Positions 35,594 to 43,947 are shown, numbered from the stretch's first letter. The stretch is 64,000 nt of DNA from Betaproteobacteria bacterium (GCA_009780885.1 WQZF01000004.1:1-64000), one strand, 5' to 3'. Numbers and translations are program-made. The notes: generated from the letters alone by a model not told the origin.

Positions 35594-38209
35594 TTAAGGA
35601 GCCACCCGGAACGCCCCGCAATACCGGCCATTCCTCATCATCTCATCGGCATCCTTTCCATTCCCCGTGTACAACTCCGTTCCAAGGATCGGGCGGAGGT
35701 CGAGGCGCTCGACCAGTTTGTTCGTCATCGGGCCGGTTTGGCTCGCGGTCGAGAAGGGCAGGAAGATTTCGCCCAGCGGCATCCAGCCCTGGCCGTTGTT
35801 CTGATACCAGCCATAAACCGGATGACCGGCGACGGCAAAGATCTGTTGTCCTGCGGCGAGTTGCTGCGTCTGCTGCACCGTCAGTTTTGCCCATGTCCCC
35901 TTGATCGAGAGCGCAGACGGCGGGCAGGCGAGTTTCCCGTCACCCACCATGAAGCTTCCCTGCCTCGGCGTCAGCGCGTCGTCGGGACAGCCTGTTTCCG
36001 GCATCGGCGCCATGATCCATTCCGGCGCTTCCACCTGCCCTTCGAGGATCGCGATCCGGGTGCTGGTGCAAACGGGATCGACGCTGGCGCGGATTGTCCC
36101 GCCGGTGCTGCTTCCGGTCGGCCTGTTCATCGCCAGGTCGCCGTTCCTCGCTTCGAGCAGGGGCGCTCCGGGGACGATCGTGCCGATGTCCGCCATGCCG
36201 CTGTCGATGATCAACGCGCGTCCGGCGCGGCTTTCGAAGATTTCAAAGCAGGTGTTTTCGGCGCGCGGAGTCAGTATGTAGGGCACGTTGTCGATCCGGA
36301 TTGTCACCGGCGCGCTTTCCGGACTTCCGCCGAGGCAGAAGGAAAGATTGCCCGAAGGCGCGGTGTAGTCGCCGCCTGCGGGCAGCGTGTCGCCGTCGGA
36401 AAAACTGCCGGACGGCTGCTGCGGTATTGGCCCAGCCGAAGGTGGAGTGACAGGCGGCTGCGGCTGCGCCGGAGCGGCGGTGACCTTCACCACGAGCTTG
36501 TTGGAGGCCAGGTCGGCAACGACGATCTCGAAGCTGTAGCCCGCGCTCAGGCTGGTGACGGAGTCCGGAGTCCCCGACAGCGTTCCCGCGCTGATGAGGG
36601 TGATCTCGTCGTTTTCCTTGAGCGTCGAGCCGCTGGCGACGTTGAGAGTGAATTTCGCGCCGTCGATGGAGGCCGTGCTGGCGTTCAGCAAGGTGCTTCC
36701 GGCGGTCGCGAGGCTGAGATCCAGCGTCGTCCCCGAAAACAGGACAAGGCTGTCGATGCCGGAGGGGAGGGTTCCCTGGAAGGAAAGGGTTCCGGCTTCG
36801 ACGTCCAGGCGGCCGGAAAAGCCGGAGGCATTGCCGGACAGGATCAACTTCGCCGGGTCGGGATTCTCCTCGATCAGCATACCTGCGCCGCTGATGGTTC
36901 CGCTCAGGGTTTGATCCTGCGTTTGATTGAAATACAGCGTGTCGCCAATGCTGATCGCCCCTGCATAGACGCCGCCGGAACCCAGGCTGTTTTCGACGAA
37001 CAGCGAGCCATCGCTGACCGTGGTGCCGCCGGTGTAGTCCGATGCGGCCTGGAGATATAAAGTGTAGGTGCCCGTCTTGGTGATGCCGCCAGCGCCGGTG
37101 AGCTTGCGGGAGAGGGAGCGCGCGGTGGCGGCAAGATCAAAGCTCGCCCCGCTCCCGCCCAGGCTGATGTCGGAATTCGTGTAGGAAATATTGCCTCCGG
37201 CAAGGTTGGCCCAGTTCGTATCCTTTAGCGTGCCGCCGTCGATCCTGAGTTGGCCCACGCTGACATCCGAGAGGTCCCCGTCGAAATTTCCGGTGCCGGT
37301 CAACAGCAGGGTTCCGATCGTCGCCTCGCCCGGGACCAGGTCGATGCTCGTCAGCGTGGTATCGGTGTTGCCGATGTCCAGCGTGCTCGCGTTAAAACTC
37401 AGCGCCCCGTCGTTTTTGGTCAGATTGATCGCCGGGGTGCTCAAGGTGGTGGCGCTGAAGCTCGCCTTGCCGCCGGAGGTTCCGGCGCCGTTGCTCACGC
37501 CGCTCTGCACGGACAGGCTGGTTGAGGCGGTGAGGGTGGCCGCGCCCAGGGAGGCGCTGCCGCCCGAGCCGCCGCTGCCGTTCGTACCGCTGAGGCCGTT
37601 CGCGCCGCTGGCGCCGCCTCTCACGGAAACAATCGTATAAGCAACGTTCCCGGCAAGCGTCAGGGCCGCTGCCCCGCCTCCGCCCCCGCCTCCGCCGGCG
37701 CCAGCAAGAGAGGGGGAAATGTTGCCGCCTGCGCCGCCTGGAATGCCGGCAGCGGGCTGACCGGGCATGCCGGACGTGCCGGGATTGAGTGGAGTATTCC
37801 CGGCGCCGCCGCCGCCGCCGTTGCCAACGCTGCCGTAGGCGCTGAGGCTGGCGTCGATGTGGCCACTGCCAGCTCCGCCGCCCGTGCCGCCGGCACTGGC
37901 GCTGCCGGTACCACCATTGCCGCCAGCGCTGGATCCGCCGCCGGCGCCGATGCCGCCGGCGCTGAGGCTGGCAGCCGCAGCGCCGCCTGCAAAGTTGCTG
38001 TCGGGCGATAAGCCTGCATAGCCGCCAGCGCCGCCGCTGCCTCCTCCTCCTGCCGTCGAGGCGCCGCTATCCCCAATGGCGCCCCCTGCGCCGCCGCCGC
38101 CGCCCTGGACATACAGGGGAGTTTGCGCAAAAGCCGGCGCCAGGCCCCAAAGGCCAAGAGCCAGGATCGCCAGGGCGCTGCCCAGGACGTGGGGAAATGA
38201 TCGTTTCAT
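35594..38209 (-). CDS. Secreted glycine-rich protein with autotransporter-type repeat strands
   Basis: An 871-residue exported protein. A signal peptide (residues 1-28, LALGLWGLAPAFA) is followed by a glycine/alanine/serine-rich region to about 260 with runs such as GGAGGGGGGGGAAAL. Residues about 260-600 hold beta-strand repeats like those of autotransporter passengers (YTGGTTVSDGSLFVENSLG, LVLFSGTTLDLSLA). After a proline-rich linker the last 250 residues are a separate domain with five cysteines. There is no C-terminal beta-barrel. Export beyond the periplasm would need another system. It is bracketed by direct repeats (35382-35509 and 38395-38522). Confidence 0.75.
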   Translation of the reverse strand: MKRSFPHVLGSALAILALGLWGLAPAFAQTPLYVQGGGGGAGGAIGDSGASTAGGGGSGGAGGYAGLSPDSNFAGGAAAASLSAGGIGAGGGSSAGGNGGTGSASAGGTGGGAGSGHIDASLSAYGSVGNGGGGGAGNTPLNPGTSGMPGQPAAGIPGGAGGNISPSLAGAGGGGGGGGAAALTLAGNVAYTIVSVRGGASGANGLSGTNGSGGSGGSASLGAATLTASTSLSVQSGVSNGAGTSGGKASFSATTLSTPAINLTKNDGALSFNASTLDIGNTDTTLTSIDLVPGEATIGTLLLTGTGNFDGDLSDVSVGQLRIDGGTLKDTNWANLAGGNISYTNSDISLGGSGASFDLAATARSLSRKLTGAGGITKTGTYTLYLQAASDYTGGTTVSDGSLFVENSLGSGGVYAGAISIGDTLYFNQTQDQTLSGTISGAGMLIEENPDPAKLILSGNASGFSGRLDVEAGTLSFQGTLPSGIDSLVLFSGTTLDLSLATAGSTLLNASTASIDGAKFTLNVASGSTLKENDEITLISAGTLSGTPDSVTSLSAGYSFEIVVADLASNKLVVKVTAAPAQPQPPVTPPSAGPIPQQPSGSFSDGDTLPAGGDYTAPSGNLSFCLGGSPESAPVTIRIDNVPYILTPRAENTCFEIFESRAGRALIIDSGMADIGTIVPGAPLLEARNGDLAMNRPTGSSTGGTIRASVDPVCTSTRIAILEGQVEAPEWIMAPMPETGCPDDALTPRQGSFMVGDGKLACPPSALSIKGTWAKLTVQQTQQLAAGQQIFAVAGHPVYGWYQNNGQGWMPLGEIFLPFSTASQTGPMTNKLVERLDLRPILGTELYTGNGKDADEMMRNGRYCGAFRVAP

Positions 38210-38394
38210 GACAGGACTCCTTCAGGAAAAACCCGCCTCCGGAAAGGGAGAGGGTGGGAATGCCGAACCCGGAAAAACTTGCGCCTGCGCGCCGCAGGGA
38301 TGACACGGAGTTAAATGTTTCCGTGGAATTTGCCTCAAAGAAAAAGATTACGCTTTTGTGGAAAAAGCCGCAATAGTGATTTCCATGAGTGCAG

Positions 38395-38473
38395 ATTTTC
38401 TAAATCTGTTTAAATAATGTTAGGCTACAGTAAAAAGTTTAAGCAAGGAATTATTTAAACAGATTTAGAAAAT
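38395..38473 (+). mobile_element. AT-rich palindromic repeat, copy G
   Basis: A 79-bp copy with ATTTTCTAAATCTG and CAGATTTAGAAAAT ends, whose paired changes keep the palindrome (compensatory T-to-C and A-to-G). Its core variant CTACAGTAAAAAG is shared with copy F. Confidence 0.9.
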
Positions 38474-38530
38474 TTAGCGAAAAAAAATCCACCCGGGCTT
38501 TGTCGTGCGGCGCTTCGCGCCGGAAATTAA

Positions 38531-38734
38531 AGCCCCCTTTTCAAAGAGGGTGCCCCGCAGGGGCGGGGGTTTGTTTCCCCGCGAGTCAAATCAAGCCCCC
38601 TTTTCAAAGGGGGTGCCCCGCAGGGGCGGGGGTTTGTAGGGGTTTTGCCTTCAAATCCGGCGCAGCCGGAAATCAGGCTTCAACCCCCAAACCCCCGACG
38701 GCTGCGCCGCCACCCCCTTTGGAAAGGGGGCTTT
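38531..38734. repeat. Three GC-rich CCCCCTTT/AAAGGGGG repeats
   Basis: Direct copies at 38531-38573 and 38594-38636 (AGCCCCCTTTTCAAAG, then GCCCCGCAGGGGCGGGGGTT) and an inverted diverged copy at 38688-38734. A related copy is at 60300-60345. They contain strong hairpins but the pattern is not CRISPR-like. Confidence 0.8.
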
Positions 38735-38808
38735 ACAGTGCGGCGCTTTCGCGCCACCTCCCTCGAAGAGGGAGGCTTTAGCCGGGTCAATAATATTTAC
38801 GGGCCGGA

Positions 38809-39120
38809 TCAATAAGCAGTGGCATGGTGATCGAACACGCGCACACGATGGGCAATCTTGTCCTTCAACTCGCGGGTGGCCATGCGCATGTCGAACTCGG
38901 TTTGCAGATTCATCCAGAAACGCGGATCCATCCCGAAGAACAGTCCCAGGCGCAGGGCAGTATCTGCGGTAATCGGACGCGCACCATGCACCAGCTCGCT
39001 GATGCGGCTTGGGGAAACGTCGATGTCGGCCGCAAGTTGGCGAGCCGTGATGCCCATCGGCTTCATAAATTCCTCCAGCAGAATTTCGCCGGGGTGGATT
39101 TCGTCCAGCAATTCAGCCAT
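38809..39120 (-). CDS. higA: HigA-family antitoxin (first module)
   Basis: A 103-residue XRE antitoxin of the HigA/VapI type. It begins with the family motif IHPGEILLEEFMKPMGITAR and has the HTH DIDVSPSRISELVHGARPIT plus FFGMDPRFWMNLQTEFD. It lies 9 bases after higB, the toxin-first order of higBA. The antitoxin should repress the operon by binding the promoter near 39414-39442. Confidence 0.92.
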   Translation of the reverse strand: MAELLDEIHPGEILLEEFMKPMGITARQLAADIDVSPSRISELVHGARPITADTALRLGLFFGMDPRFWMNLQTEFDMRMATRELKDKIAHRVRVFDHHATAY

Positions 39121-39129
39121 GTTCAGCTC

Positions 39130-39408
39130 CTAGTGGTAGTCCACAATTTCGACCTGATGCGCACCGTCCTCTCGCCAGACAAAGCATACTCGCCACTGGT
39201 CGTTGATACGGATGCTATGTTGTCCCTTGCGGTCGCCTTTCAAGGCTTCGAGCTGGTTGCCAGGGGGAATCCTCAAACTGGCCAACCCGGTGGACGCATT
39301 CAGTTGCAGCAGCTTGCGCCGCGCCACCCGCTCGATGTTCCTGAACCGGGGTACCGCCTGGCTATGGAAAAGCGCCTCGGTATCGAGACATGCGAACGAG
39401 TAAATCAT
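39130..39408 (-). CDS. higB: HigB-family toxin (first module)
   Basis: A 92-residue RelE-like ribosome-dependent mRNA endonuclease. Family features are LQLNASTGLASLRIPPGNQL, LKGDRKGQHSIRINDQWRV and CFVWREDGAHQVEIVDYH. More than half of its residues match the second HigB at 39925-40203. The predicted promoter puts the transcription start within a few bases of the ATG, so the message may be nearly leaderless. Confidence 0.92.
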   Translation of the reverse strand: MIYSFACLDTEALFHSQAVPRFRNIERVARRKLLQLNASTGLASLRIPPGNQLEALKGDRKGQHSIRINDQWRVCFVWREDGAHQVEIVDYH

Positions 39409-39413
39409 GGCCT

Positions 39414-39442
39414 ATTCTGTTCTGCATTACGGAATCCGTCAA
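39414..39442 (-). promoter_or_regulatory. Promoter of the first higBA module
   Basis: On the minus strand, TTGACG (39442-39437), a 17-base spacer and CAGAAT (39419-39414). The -10 ends 5 bases before the higB ATG, implying an almost leaderless transcript. The same layout occurs at the second module. Confidence 0.6.
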
Positions 39443-39517
39443 GCGAAAATATTGTCTGGAATTGCCAATCCAGCCGATGTTTCTCCTCTGTCTCCCGGCG
39501 CCTGGCGTCGTCAGCGT

Positions 39518-39553
39518 GCAGGATGGGTTGTGCGAAGCGAAGCGAAACCGATC
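39518..39553 (+). repeat. Variant REP copy between the two higBA modules
   Basis: GCAGGATGGGTTGTGCGAAG with an extra GCGAA repeat, then CGAAACCGATC. It is followed by GGGCCGGATCAACAG at 39575-39589, a motif also seen at 38801 and 60418. Confidence 0.7.
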
Positions 39554-39603
39554 CTGGATAATGGAAAGATTGATGGGCCGGATCAACAGGCTACAAGTTG
39601 CGT

Positions 39604-39918
39604 TTATTCGACCTGCGCCGGTTCGCGCGGGTGAACGCGGCGCTCTATTTCTGCTCGGGTCGGCAGGGTTTTCAGGTCGTAACTGGCTTGCATTGCAAGC
39701 CAGGAGGCAGCGTCGCCGCCGAAATAATGCGCGAGGCGTTCGGCAGTGTCTGCGCTGATGGCGCGGCGTTCCTTCACGATTTCATGGAGGCGTGTTGCCG
39801 GAACCGCCAGGGCAATGGAGAGGGCGTTTACGCTCATGCCGAGCGGCGCAAGGAAATCTTCACGCAGGATTTCACCGGGGTGCACAGCACGCATTCGATT
39901 GATCGGGCGGGTCATCAA
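39604..39918 (-). CDS. higA: HigA-family antitoxin (second module)
   Basis: A 104-residue XRE antitoxin with MRAVHPGEILREDFLAPLGM, the HTH IALAVPATRLHEIVKERR and AHYFGGDAASWLAMQASYDL. It is a paralogue of the 38809-39120 protein but more diverged than the toxins are. It lies 6 bases after its toxin gene. Confidence 0.92.
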   Translation of the reverse strand: MMTRPINRMRAVHPGEILREDFLAPLGMSVNALSIALAVPATRLHEIVKERRAISADTAERLAHYFGGDAASWLAMQASYDLKTLPTRAEIERRVHPREPAQVE

Positions 39919-39924
39919 AACTCC

Positions 39925-40203
39925 TTAGTGGTAATCAATGATTTCAACATCGGCGGGACCTTGATCTGTCCAGACAAAGCAGACGCGGAATTGTCCATTG
40001 ACGCGGATACTCCATTGATCACTGCGATCTCCCGAGAGTTTTTCCAGGCGGTTTCCCGGAGGGGATCGCAGGAATTCCAGCGTTTGTGCCGTGTCGAGTT
40101 GGGTCAATTTGCGTTCGGCGACATCCTGGATAGCGCGCAACCGGCGGGGGCATTCACCTTCAAACAAGGCTTGGGTTTCCCTGCATTTGAATGATTGAAT
40201 CAT
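39925..40203 (-). CDS. higB: HigB-family toxin (second module)
   Basis: A 92-residue RelE/HigB toxin with LRSPPGNRLEKLSGDRSDQW, SIRVNGQFRVCFVW and a C-terminal VEIIDYH, colinear with the first HigB without gaps. The tandem arrangement of two higBA pairs suggests duplication followed by divergence, or two separate gains at one site. The -10 hexamer ends 9 bases before the ATG. Confidence 0.92.
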   Translation of the reverse strand: MIQSFKCRETQALFEGECPRRLRAIQDVAERKLTQLDTAQTLEFLRSPPGNRLEKLSGDRSDQWSIRVNGQFRVCFVWTDQGPADVEIIDYH

Positions 40204-40212
40204 ATGAGCGGC

Positions 40213-40241
40213 AGGATATTACGTTTTTCGTAATACGTCAA
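40213..40241 (-). promoter_or_regulatory. Promoter and operator of the second higBA module
   Basis: On the minus strand, TTGACG (40241-40236), 17 bases, TATCCT (40218-40213). The spacer is filled by a perfect inverted repeat, TATTACG / CGTAATA (arms 40217-40223 and 40229-40235), ideally placed for HigA to block polymerase. Confidence 0.7.
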
Positions 40242-40258
40242 ACAGAATTTCGCAGCCC

Positions 40259-40711
40259 CTACCACAACACGATTTTCCACCCCTCTTCCCCCTTGCGCAG
40301 GTTCAGGGTGGTGGTGTTCCTGTCGCCGTTGTCGAGGGTTTCTTCGACTTCGACGGCGGCAGTGTCTTCCTTCTGATTGACCGTTTTCACCTGTGCCGAT
40401 CTCAGGCCGCCCTGCATCCTGAGTTCGGTGTGCCGTTGATAGAGCCTTTCCATCAGAAGCGGCTGCATGTAGCGCTTCTCGGCTTTTTTGACCCAGAGCA
40501 TTTCGGTTGCGGCGGGGATGTTTCCGTCGATGAATTGCTTGTAATACTCCTGCACCACGGTCTTCGGCGGCGGGAAATCCTTCTCCGGAAGCGTTTTTTT
40601 CGACGGCAGGGAAAGGGTGGAAAGAAGCCCGACGATGAGTACGGCGATCAGGATGACGATCAGCGCGTAACCGTTCGGGGAGGAGGGGGAGGGGCGTGTG
40701 TCGCGGTTCAT
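40259..40711 (-). CDS. Small membrane protein with pilin-like N-terminus and NTF2-like domain
   Basis: A 150-residue protein at the end of the type II secretion operon. The N-terminus, SPNG/YALIVILIAVLIVGLL, looks like a prepilin-type leader whose hydrophobic helix lacks the glutamate at position 5, as in GspK. The rest (VVQEYYKQFIDGNIPAATEM ... WKIVLW) resembles an NTF2-like DUF4878 fold. Alternatively it is a simple membrane-anchored periplasmic protein. It lies 13 bases after gspK, so it belongs to the operon. Confidence 0.65.
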   Translation of the reverse strand: MNRDTRPSPSSPNGYALIVILIAVLIVGLLSTLSLPSKKTLPEKDFPPPKTVVQEYYKQFIDGNIPAATEMLWVKKAEKRYMQPLLMERLYQRHTELRMQGGLRSAQVKTVNQKEDTAAVEVEETLDNGDRNTTTLNLRKGEEGWKIVLW

Positions 40712-40724
40712 GATGGGCTCCGGG

Positions 40725-41696
40725 TTATTCGTCGAGGGCGTCGATCGGTACCATGCGTTGTTCGCTGAGTTTGTATTTGTCCTTTTCTTCCTTCAGCATC
40801 GCGCGCAGCACGAGGCCGCTGGAATCGTCGTCCATGCGCAGGATCAGGCGCAGCCAGGGCGAGTCGCCGGCATAGACGAAGGGCTGGGCGGCGTGGCCGA
40901 AGATTTCCTGGATGTTGGTGGCCGTCAGCGTTTTTTTCTGCCGCGCTTCGTCGAGTTGCCTGAGCTTGCTTTCATCGGCGTTGGGAATCAGGACGCCGAA
41001 GAGGAGCAGCGGGGAACGGTTGGCTTCGAGCATTTTCGCGCCGCTGCCGACCGAGAGCAGATCCTTCAATCCGGCAGCGGAATTGCCGGATTTTCCGCCG
41101 CTGCCGCCCTCGCCGCCTTCGGCGGCATCCTCGGCCCCGTAGCGGATGGCGCGCGGAATGGCGTTGATCGTCAGAAGTTCGCTGATCGTGGCGAATTTTC
41201 CGTCCCGGGTCAGTTTTTTTGCGTCCTCGATGGCGCTTGCCCAGAGCGCGGCCTGGCCTTCGTCGGCGCCGCCCATGGCCTGGAAGAGTTTGATCCATTC
41301 GTCGCGGCTGAGCATGTTGGCATCGGGCAGGAGTCCGGCTTCCTCGACGCGCACGCGGACGACGCCCAGGCGCAGGTTGACGAGGTGCTCGTCGGCGACG
41401 GGGAGCCAGAAACGTTCGGCCAGTTCCGGATAATTTTTTGCCGCGCGATGCAATTCAAATTGCTGTTGCGCAAATTGCATCGCGCCTTCGAGGGTGTAGC
41501 GCACTTGCAGGTTGTCTTTCTGGCGGACCAGGGTTTGCGCTTCGAGGCGCAGCGACACCGCCATCGCCCAGACGGTGGTGGTCATGAACAGCAGGATGGC
41601 CGACATGTAGATCAGGATGTATCCGCCCTCGGACAGGCTGGGGCATTTGGGGCGCGGGAAGGAAGAAGGAATCGGAATCATGGATTTCCCCGGCAT
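40725..41696 (-). CDS. gspK: Type II secretion minor pseudopilin GspK
   Basis: A 323-residue minor pseudopilin. The prepilin site is SEGG/YILIYMSAILLFM, without glutamate at position 5, the GspK hallmark. GspK caps the pseudopilus tip with GspI and GspJ. The expected large alpha-helical insert contains NMLSRDEWIKLF. A glycine-rich stretch (AEGGEGGSGGKSGNSAAG) around residue 195 is unusual. The start abuts the gspJ stop. Confidence 0.9.
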   Translation of the reverse strand: MPGKSMIPIPSSFPRPKCPSLSEGGYILIYMSAILLFMTTTVWAMAVSLRLEAQTLVRQKDNLQVRYTLEGAMQFAQQQFELHRAAKNYPELAERFWLPVADEHLVNLRLGVVRVRVEEAGLLPDANMLSRDEWIKLFQAMGGADEGQAALWASAIEDAKKLTRDGKFATISELLTINAIPRAIRYGAEDAAEGGEGGSGGKSGNSAAGLKDLLSVGSGAKMLEANRSPLLLFGVLIPNADESKLRQLDEARQKKTLTATNIQEIFGHAAQPFVYAGDSPWLRLILRMDDDSSGLVLRAMLKEEKDKYKLSEQRMVPIDALDE

Positions 41697-42364
41697 CAGA
41701 AAATCTGCTTGGTGGTAAATACCAGCGGCGGAAGGGTGCCGCGCCGCATTTCCAGTTGCAGGCGCACGACGCGCGGCGGCGGCCGGTCGGCATCCCAGGC
41801 ATCGGCCCAGTGCGCGGGAATGTCCTTTTTCGCATTGCCGGGATCGAGGTAGGAAAAGGCGCAGAGGGAAAGGCCATCGAGCAGGGTTTCCTGTACCACC
41901 GAGCGCAATTCCGGCGGCGCGCGCCGTTGCTGCGCACTGCTGCCGGATTGTTCCCCTTCACCCTGGGGAATGATCGCGCCGGCGACTGCCGTCAAGCCCT
42001 CGTGCACCAGCCGGATCTGGCCCGGTTCGCTGCCTTCGCAGCGGTAACGGACGCGGGTGGGTTTCCGGGCGTCGGGGCCAAAGAAAGTTTGTTGCGGCTC
42101 GAAGTCGAGTTCTTCCGAAGTGTTTTCGGTCAGGCGCGGCGCGCGGGTTTCCCATTCGCGGCGCAGGATGACGATGGCCGCGCGCAGGTCTTCCTGCTGC
42201 TTGAGGAAGGCGCGTGCGCGGTCGTAATAGTCGATGCCGATGCGCAATGTCATCGCGCCGGCAACGGCGGCCAGCGCGGCCAGCGTCATGGCTACGACCA
42301 GCTCGATCAGCGTGAATCCCCGGCGGCGGGAACGCGCAGGAGGAGGGCAGGGGCGCGGTTTCAT
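41696..42364 (-). CDS. gspJ: Type II secretion minor pseudopilin GspJ
   Basis: A 222-residue minor pseudopilin with a basic leader and the processing site RRRG/FTLIELVVAMTLAAL. The following segment ILRREWETRAPRLTEN and a C-terminal beta domain agree with GspJ. It overlaps gspI by 4 bases and abuts gspK, giving the canonical I-J-K order. Confidence 0.9.
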   Translation of the reverse strand: MKPRPCPPPARSRRRGFTLIELVVAMTLAALAAVAGAMTLRIGIDYYDRARAFLKQQEDLRAAIVILRREWETRAPRLTENTSEELDFEPQQTFFGPDARKPTRVRYRCEGSEPGQIRLVHEGLTAVAGAIIPQGEGEQSGSSAQQRRAPPELRSVVQETLLDGLSLCAFSYLDPGNAKKDIPAHWADAWDADRPPPRVVRLQLEMRRGTLPPLVFTTKQIF

Positions 42365-42927
42365 GAGCGTGTTCCTCCCGAAGCGGAGGAGCTTCCTCCC
42401 GCAGCGCCCGCGTTCCCTCCGGCAGCGCCATCCTTGCTCCCTCCGCCTTCTTCGTCGTCGAGATCGTCCTGCAGGTTGGTGCTCTTGCTCAGGCGGTAGG
42501 CGGTGAGTTCATAGACGCGGCTGACGGTTTCCTCGTTGCCGCCCCAGTGCACGACGATGTGGATTTCATTGAGCGTCATCTCGCTTTTCAGGAGCTTGCG
42601 CTGCTCGCGGGTCAGGATCGGCACCGGATTGATTTCGATGCGGTAGGAATAGGCAACGCCGCCATAGACGTCCGGCGTGTCCGAGCTGGTTTCCTCGACC
42701 ACGTCGTAGGTGGGGCTGGCCAGGATTTCGTCGAGCTTTGAATTCGCGAGGAGCATCGCGTTGTCGTATTCGAGCGCCCGCTGCGAGAGGCGAAGCGAGC
42801 CGGACATCGCGCTCAGTGCCATCGCGAAGCCGATGCCGACGAGCATCATCGCGACGACGACTTCCATCAGCGTGAAGCCGGATTGCGTGGAAATCCGGGC
42901 ATGCGCCGGAGTTTTCGCCGGGGCCAT
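42361..42927 (-). CDS. gspI: Type II secretion minor pseudopilin GspI
   Basis: A 188-residue minor pseudopilin with the cleavage site QSG/FTLMEVVVAMMLVGI and the GspI-type RALEYDNAMLLANSKLDEI. It carries an extra C-terminal tail of about 35 residues made mainly of Gly, Ala, Ser and acidic residues (SKDGAAGGNAGAAGGSSS), not expected in the family. It lies 2 bases after gspH. Confidence 0.88.
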   Translation of the reverse strand: MAPAKTPAHARISTQSGFTLMEVVVAMMLVGIGFAMALSAMSGSLRLSQRALEYDNAMLLANSKLDEILASPTYDVVEETSSDTPDVYGGVAYSYRIEINPVPILTREQRKLLKSEMTLNEIHIVVHWGGNEETVSRVYELTAYRLSKSTNLQDDLDDEEGGGSKDGAAGGNAGAAGGSSSASGGTRS

Positions 42928-42929
42928 CG

Positions 42930-43529
42930 TCAGTACGCTTCCTGTTCGGCTTCTTCCGCTTCGATCTGGCTCAGGGAGGCGGTTTCGATCTTGGCGGTGA
43001 CGGCGCTGACGCGGTAGCGGAAAATGCCCTGCGTCGGCGTTTCGAGGTAGAACTCGGCATCGGTTGCGGTGCCGTCCGGGTAGAAGGAAAAAATATGGTC
43101 TTCGTCGTCGAAGTCGGTTTCCAGCCCGAAATGGGCGCCTGCGTCGCCGCGCTCGGCGAGCGGAATGCCGTCGAGCGAAAAATGATAGTCCTGCGGCAAA
43201 TCGAGCAGTGTGATGCGGCCTCCGCCGCTTTTGGCGGCAAGCCGCCCTTCTTCGGTCAGCACCAGCAGGCGCTGGGTGCGGCCCGAAAAAACCGCGCGGG
43301 CGCGCGCCTTGGTCAATTGGTGTTCGAGATTGTGCACCCAGCGCATTTCCTGCACCCGCTCGCTGCCGCGAAAGAGGCTGGCGGAAACGACCGCGCTGGC
43401 AATGCCGATCAAGACCAGCACCACCAGCATTTCGATCAGCGTCACGCCGCGCGCGAGCGCCAATCGGGCCGTGGAGCGGAAAACCGGGCGGAGAACGGGC
43501 TGGCTATTCCCAGCTATTGATGTCGGCAT
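42930..43529 (-). CDS. gspH: Type II secretion minor pseudopilin GspH
   Basis: A 199-residue minor pseudopilin with a 28-residue leader ending LARG/VTLIEMLVVLVLIGIAS; Val replaces the usual Phe at position 1. The C-terminal half is a beta domain (RLLVLTEEGRLAAKSGGGRI). The start at 43529 overlaps the gspG end by 26 bases, so translation coupling is likely. Confidence 0.86.
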   Translation of the reverse strand: MPTSIAGNSQPVLRPVFRSTARLALARGVTLIEMLVVLVLIGIASAVVSASLFRGSERVQEMRWVHNLEHQLTKARARAVFSGRTQRLLVLTEEGRLAAKSGGGRITLLDLPQDYHFSLDGIPLAERGDAGAHFGLETDFDDEDHIFSFYPDGTATDAEFYLETPTQGIFRYRVSAVTAKIETASLSQIEAEEAEQEAY

Positions 43530-43947
43530 TGTCGCCTTCGCCGCCTTCCTTGCCGTCGGCGCCGAGCGAACTCAAATCGTATTCGCCATGGTCACCGGGC
43601 GATTTGTAGACATAGGGGTTTTTCCACGGGTCCTTTTCCACCGGTTTCTGGAGGTAGGGCCCTTTCCATTTCTGCGCTTCCGAATCGTCATCGGGCTTTG
43701 CCCACAGCACATGCAGGCCCTGTTCGGTGGAAGGGTAGCGCCCGTAGTCGAGCCGGTAGAGATCGAGCGCCGTGCCGATCTGCTGGATTTGCACCTTTGC
43801 GGCCTTCTGCTCGGATTCGCCGACGTGGCGGAAGAGTTTCGGGCCGACGATGGCCGAGAGCAGCGCGATGATGATCATCACGATCAGCAGTTCGATGAGG
43901 GTGAATCCGCGCGAGAGAAAGCGGGAGCGGTGCGTGTTGCGTTTCAT
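43504..43947 (-). CDS. gspG: Type II secretion major pseudopilin GspG
   Basis: A 147-residue major pseudopilin with SRG/FTLIELLIVMIIIALLSA and the conserved calcium/loop region LDYGRYPSTEQGLHVL, WKGPYLQKPVEKDPW and YDLSSLGADGKEGGEG. The ATG at 43947 has GAGGAT at a good distance; an upstream extension would be repeat sequence. Between it and gspF lies a 165-bp dispersed repeat. Confidence 0.94.
   Translation of the reverse strand: MKRNTHRSRFLSRGFTLIELLIVMIIIALLSAIVGPKLFRHVGESEQKAAKVQIQQIGTALDLYRLDYGRYPSTEQGLHVLWAKPDDDSEAQKWKGPYLQKPVEKDPWKNPYVYKSPGDHGEYDLSSLGADGKEGGEGDNADINSWE

Larger units (their letters stand above)
38210..38808. other. Gene-free repeat-dense region
   Basis: Between the glycine-rich gene and the higBA block lie an AT-rich repeat (38395-38473), a shared flank, three GC-rich CCCCC repeats (38531-38734) and a GGGCCGGATCAATAAG motif (38801-38816). 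The promoter of the glycine-rich gene must lie in 38210-38394, but no clear hexamers are seen. Confidence 0.65.

Noticed and set aside
38531-38734. Possible CRISPR array
   Set aside because: Only three copies, one inverted, with unequal spacing and no cas genes; the units are self-complementary dispersed repeats.
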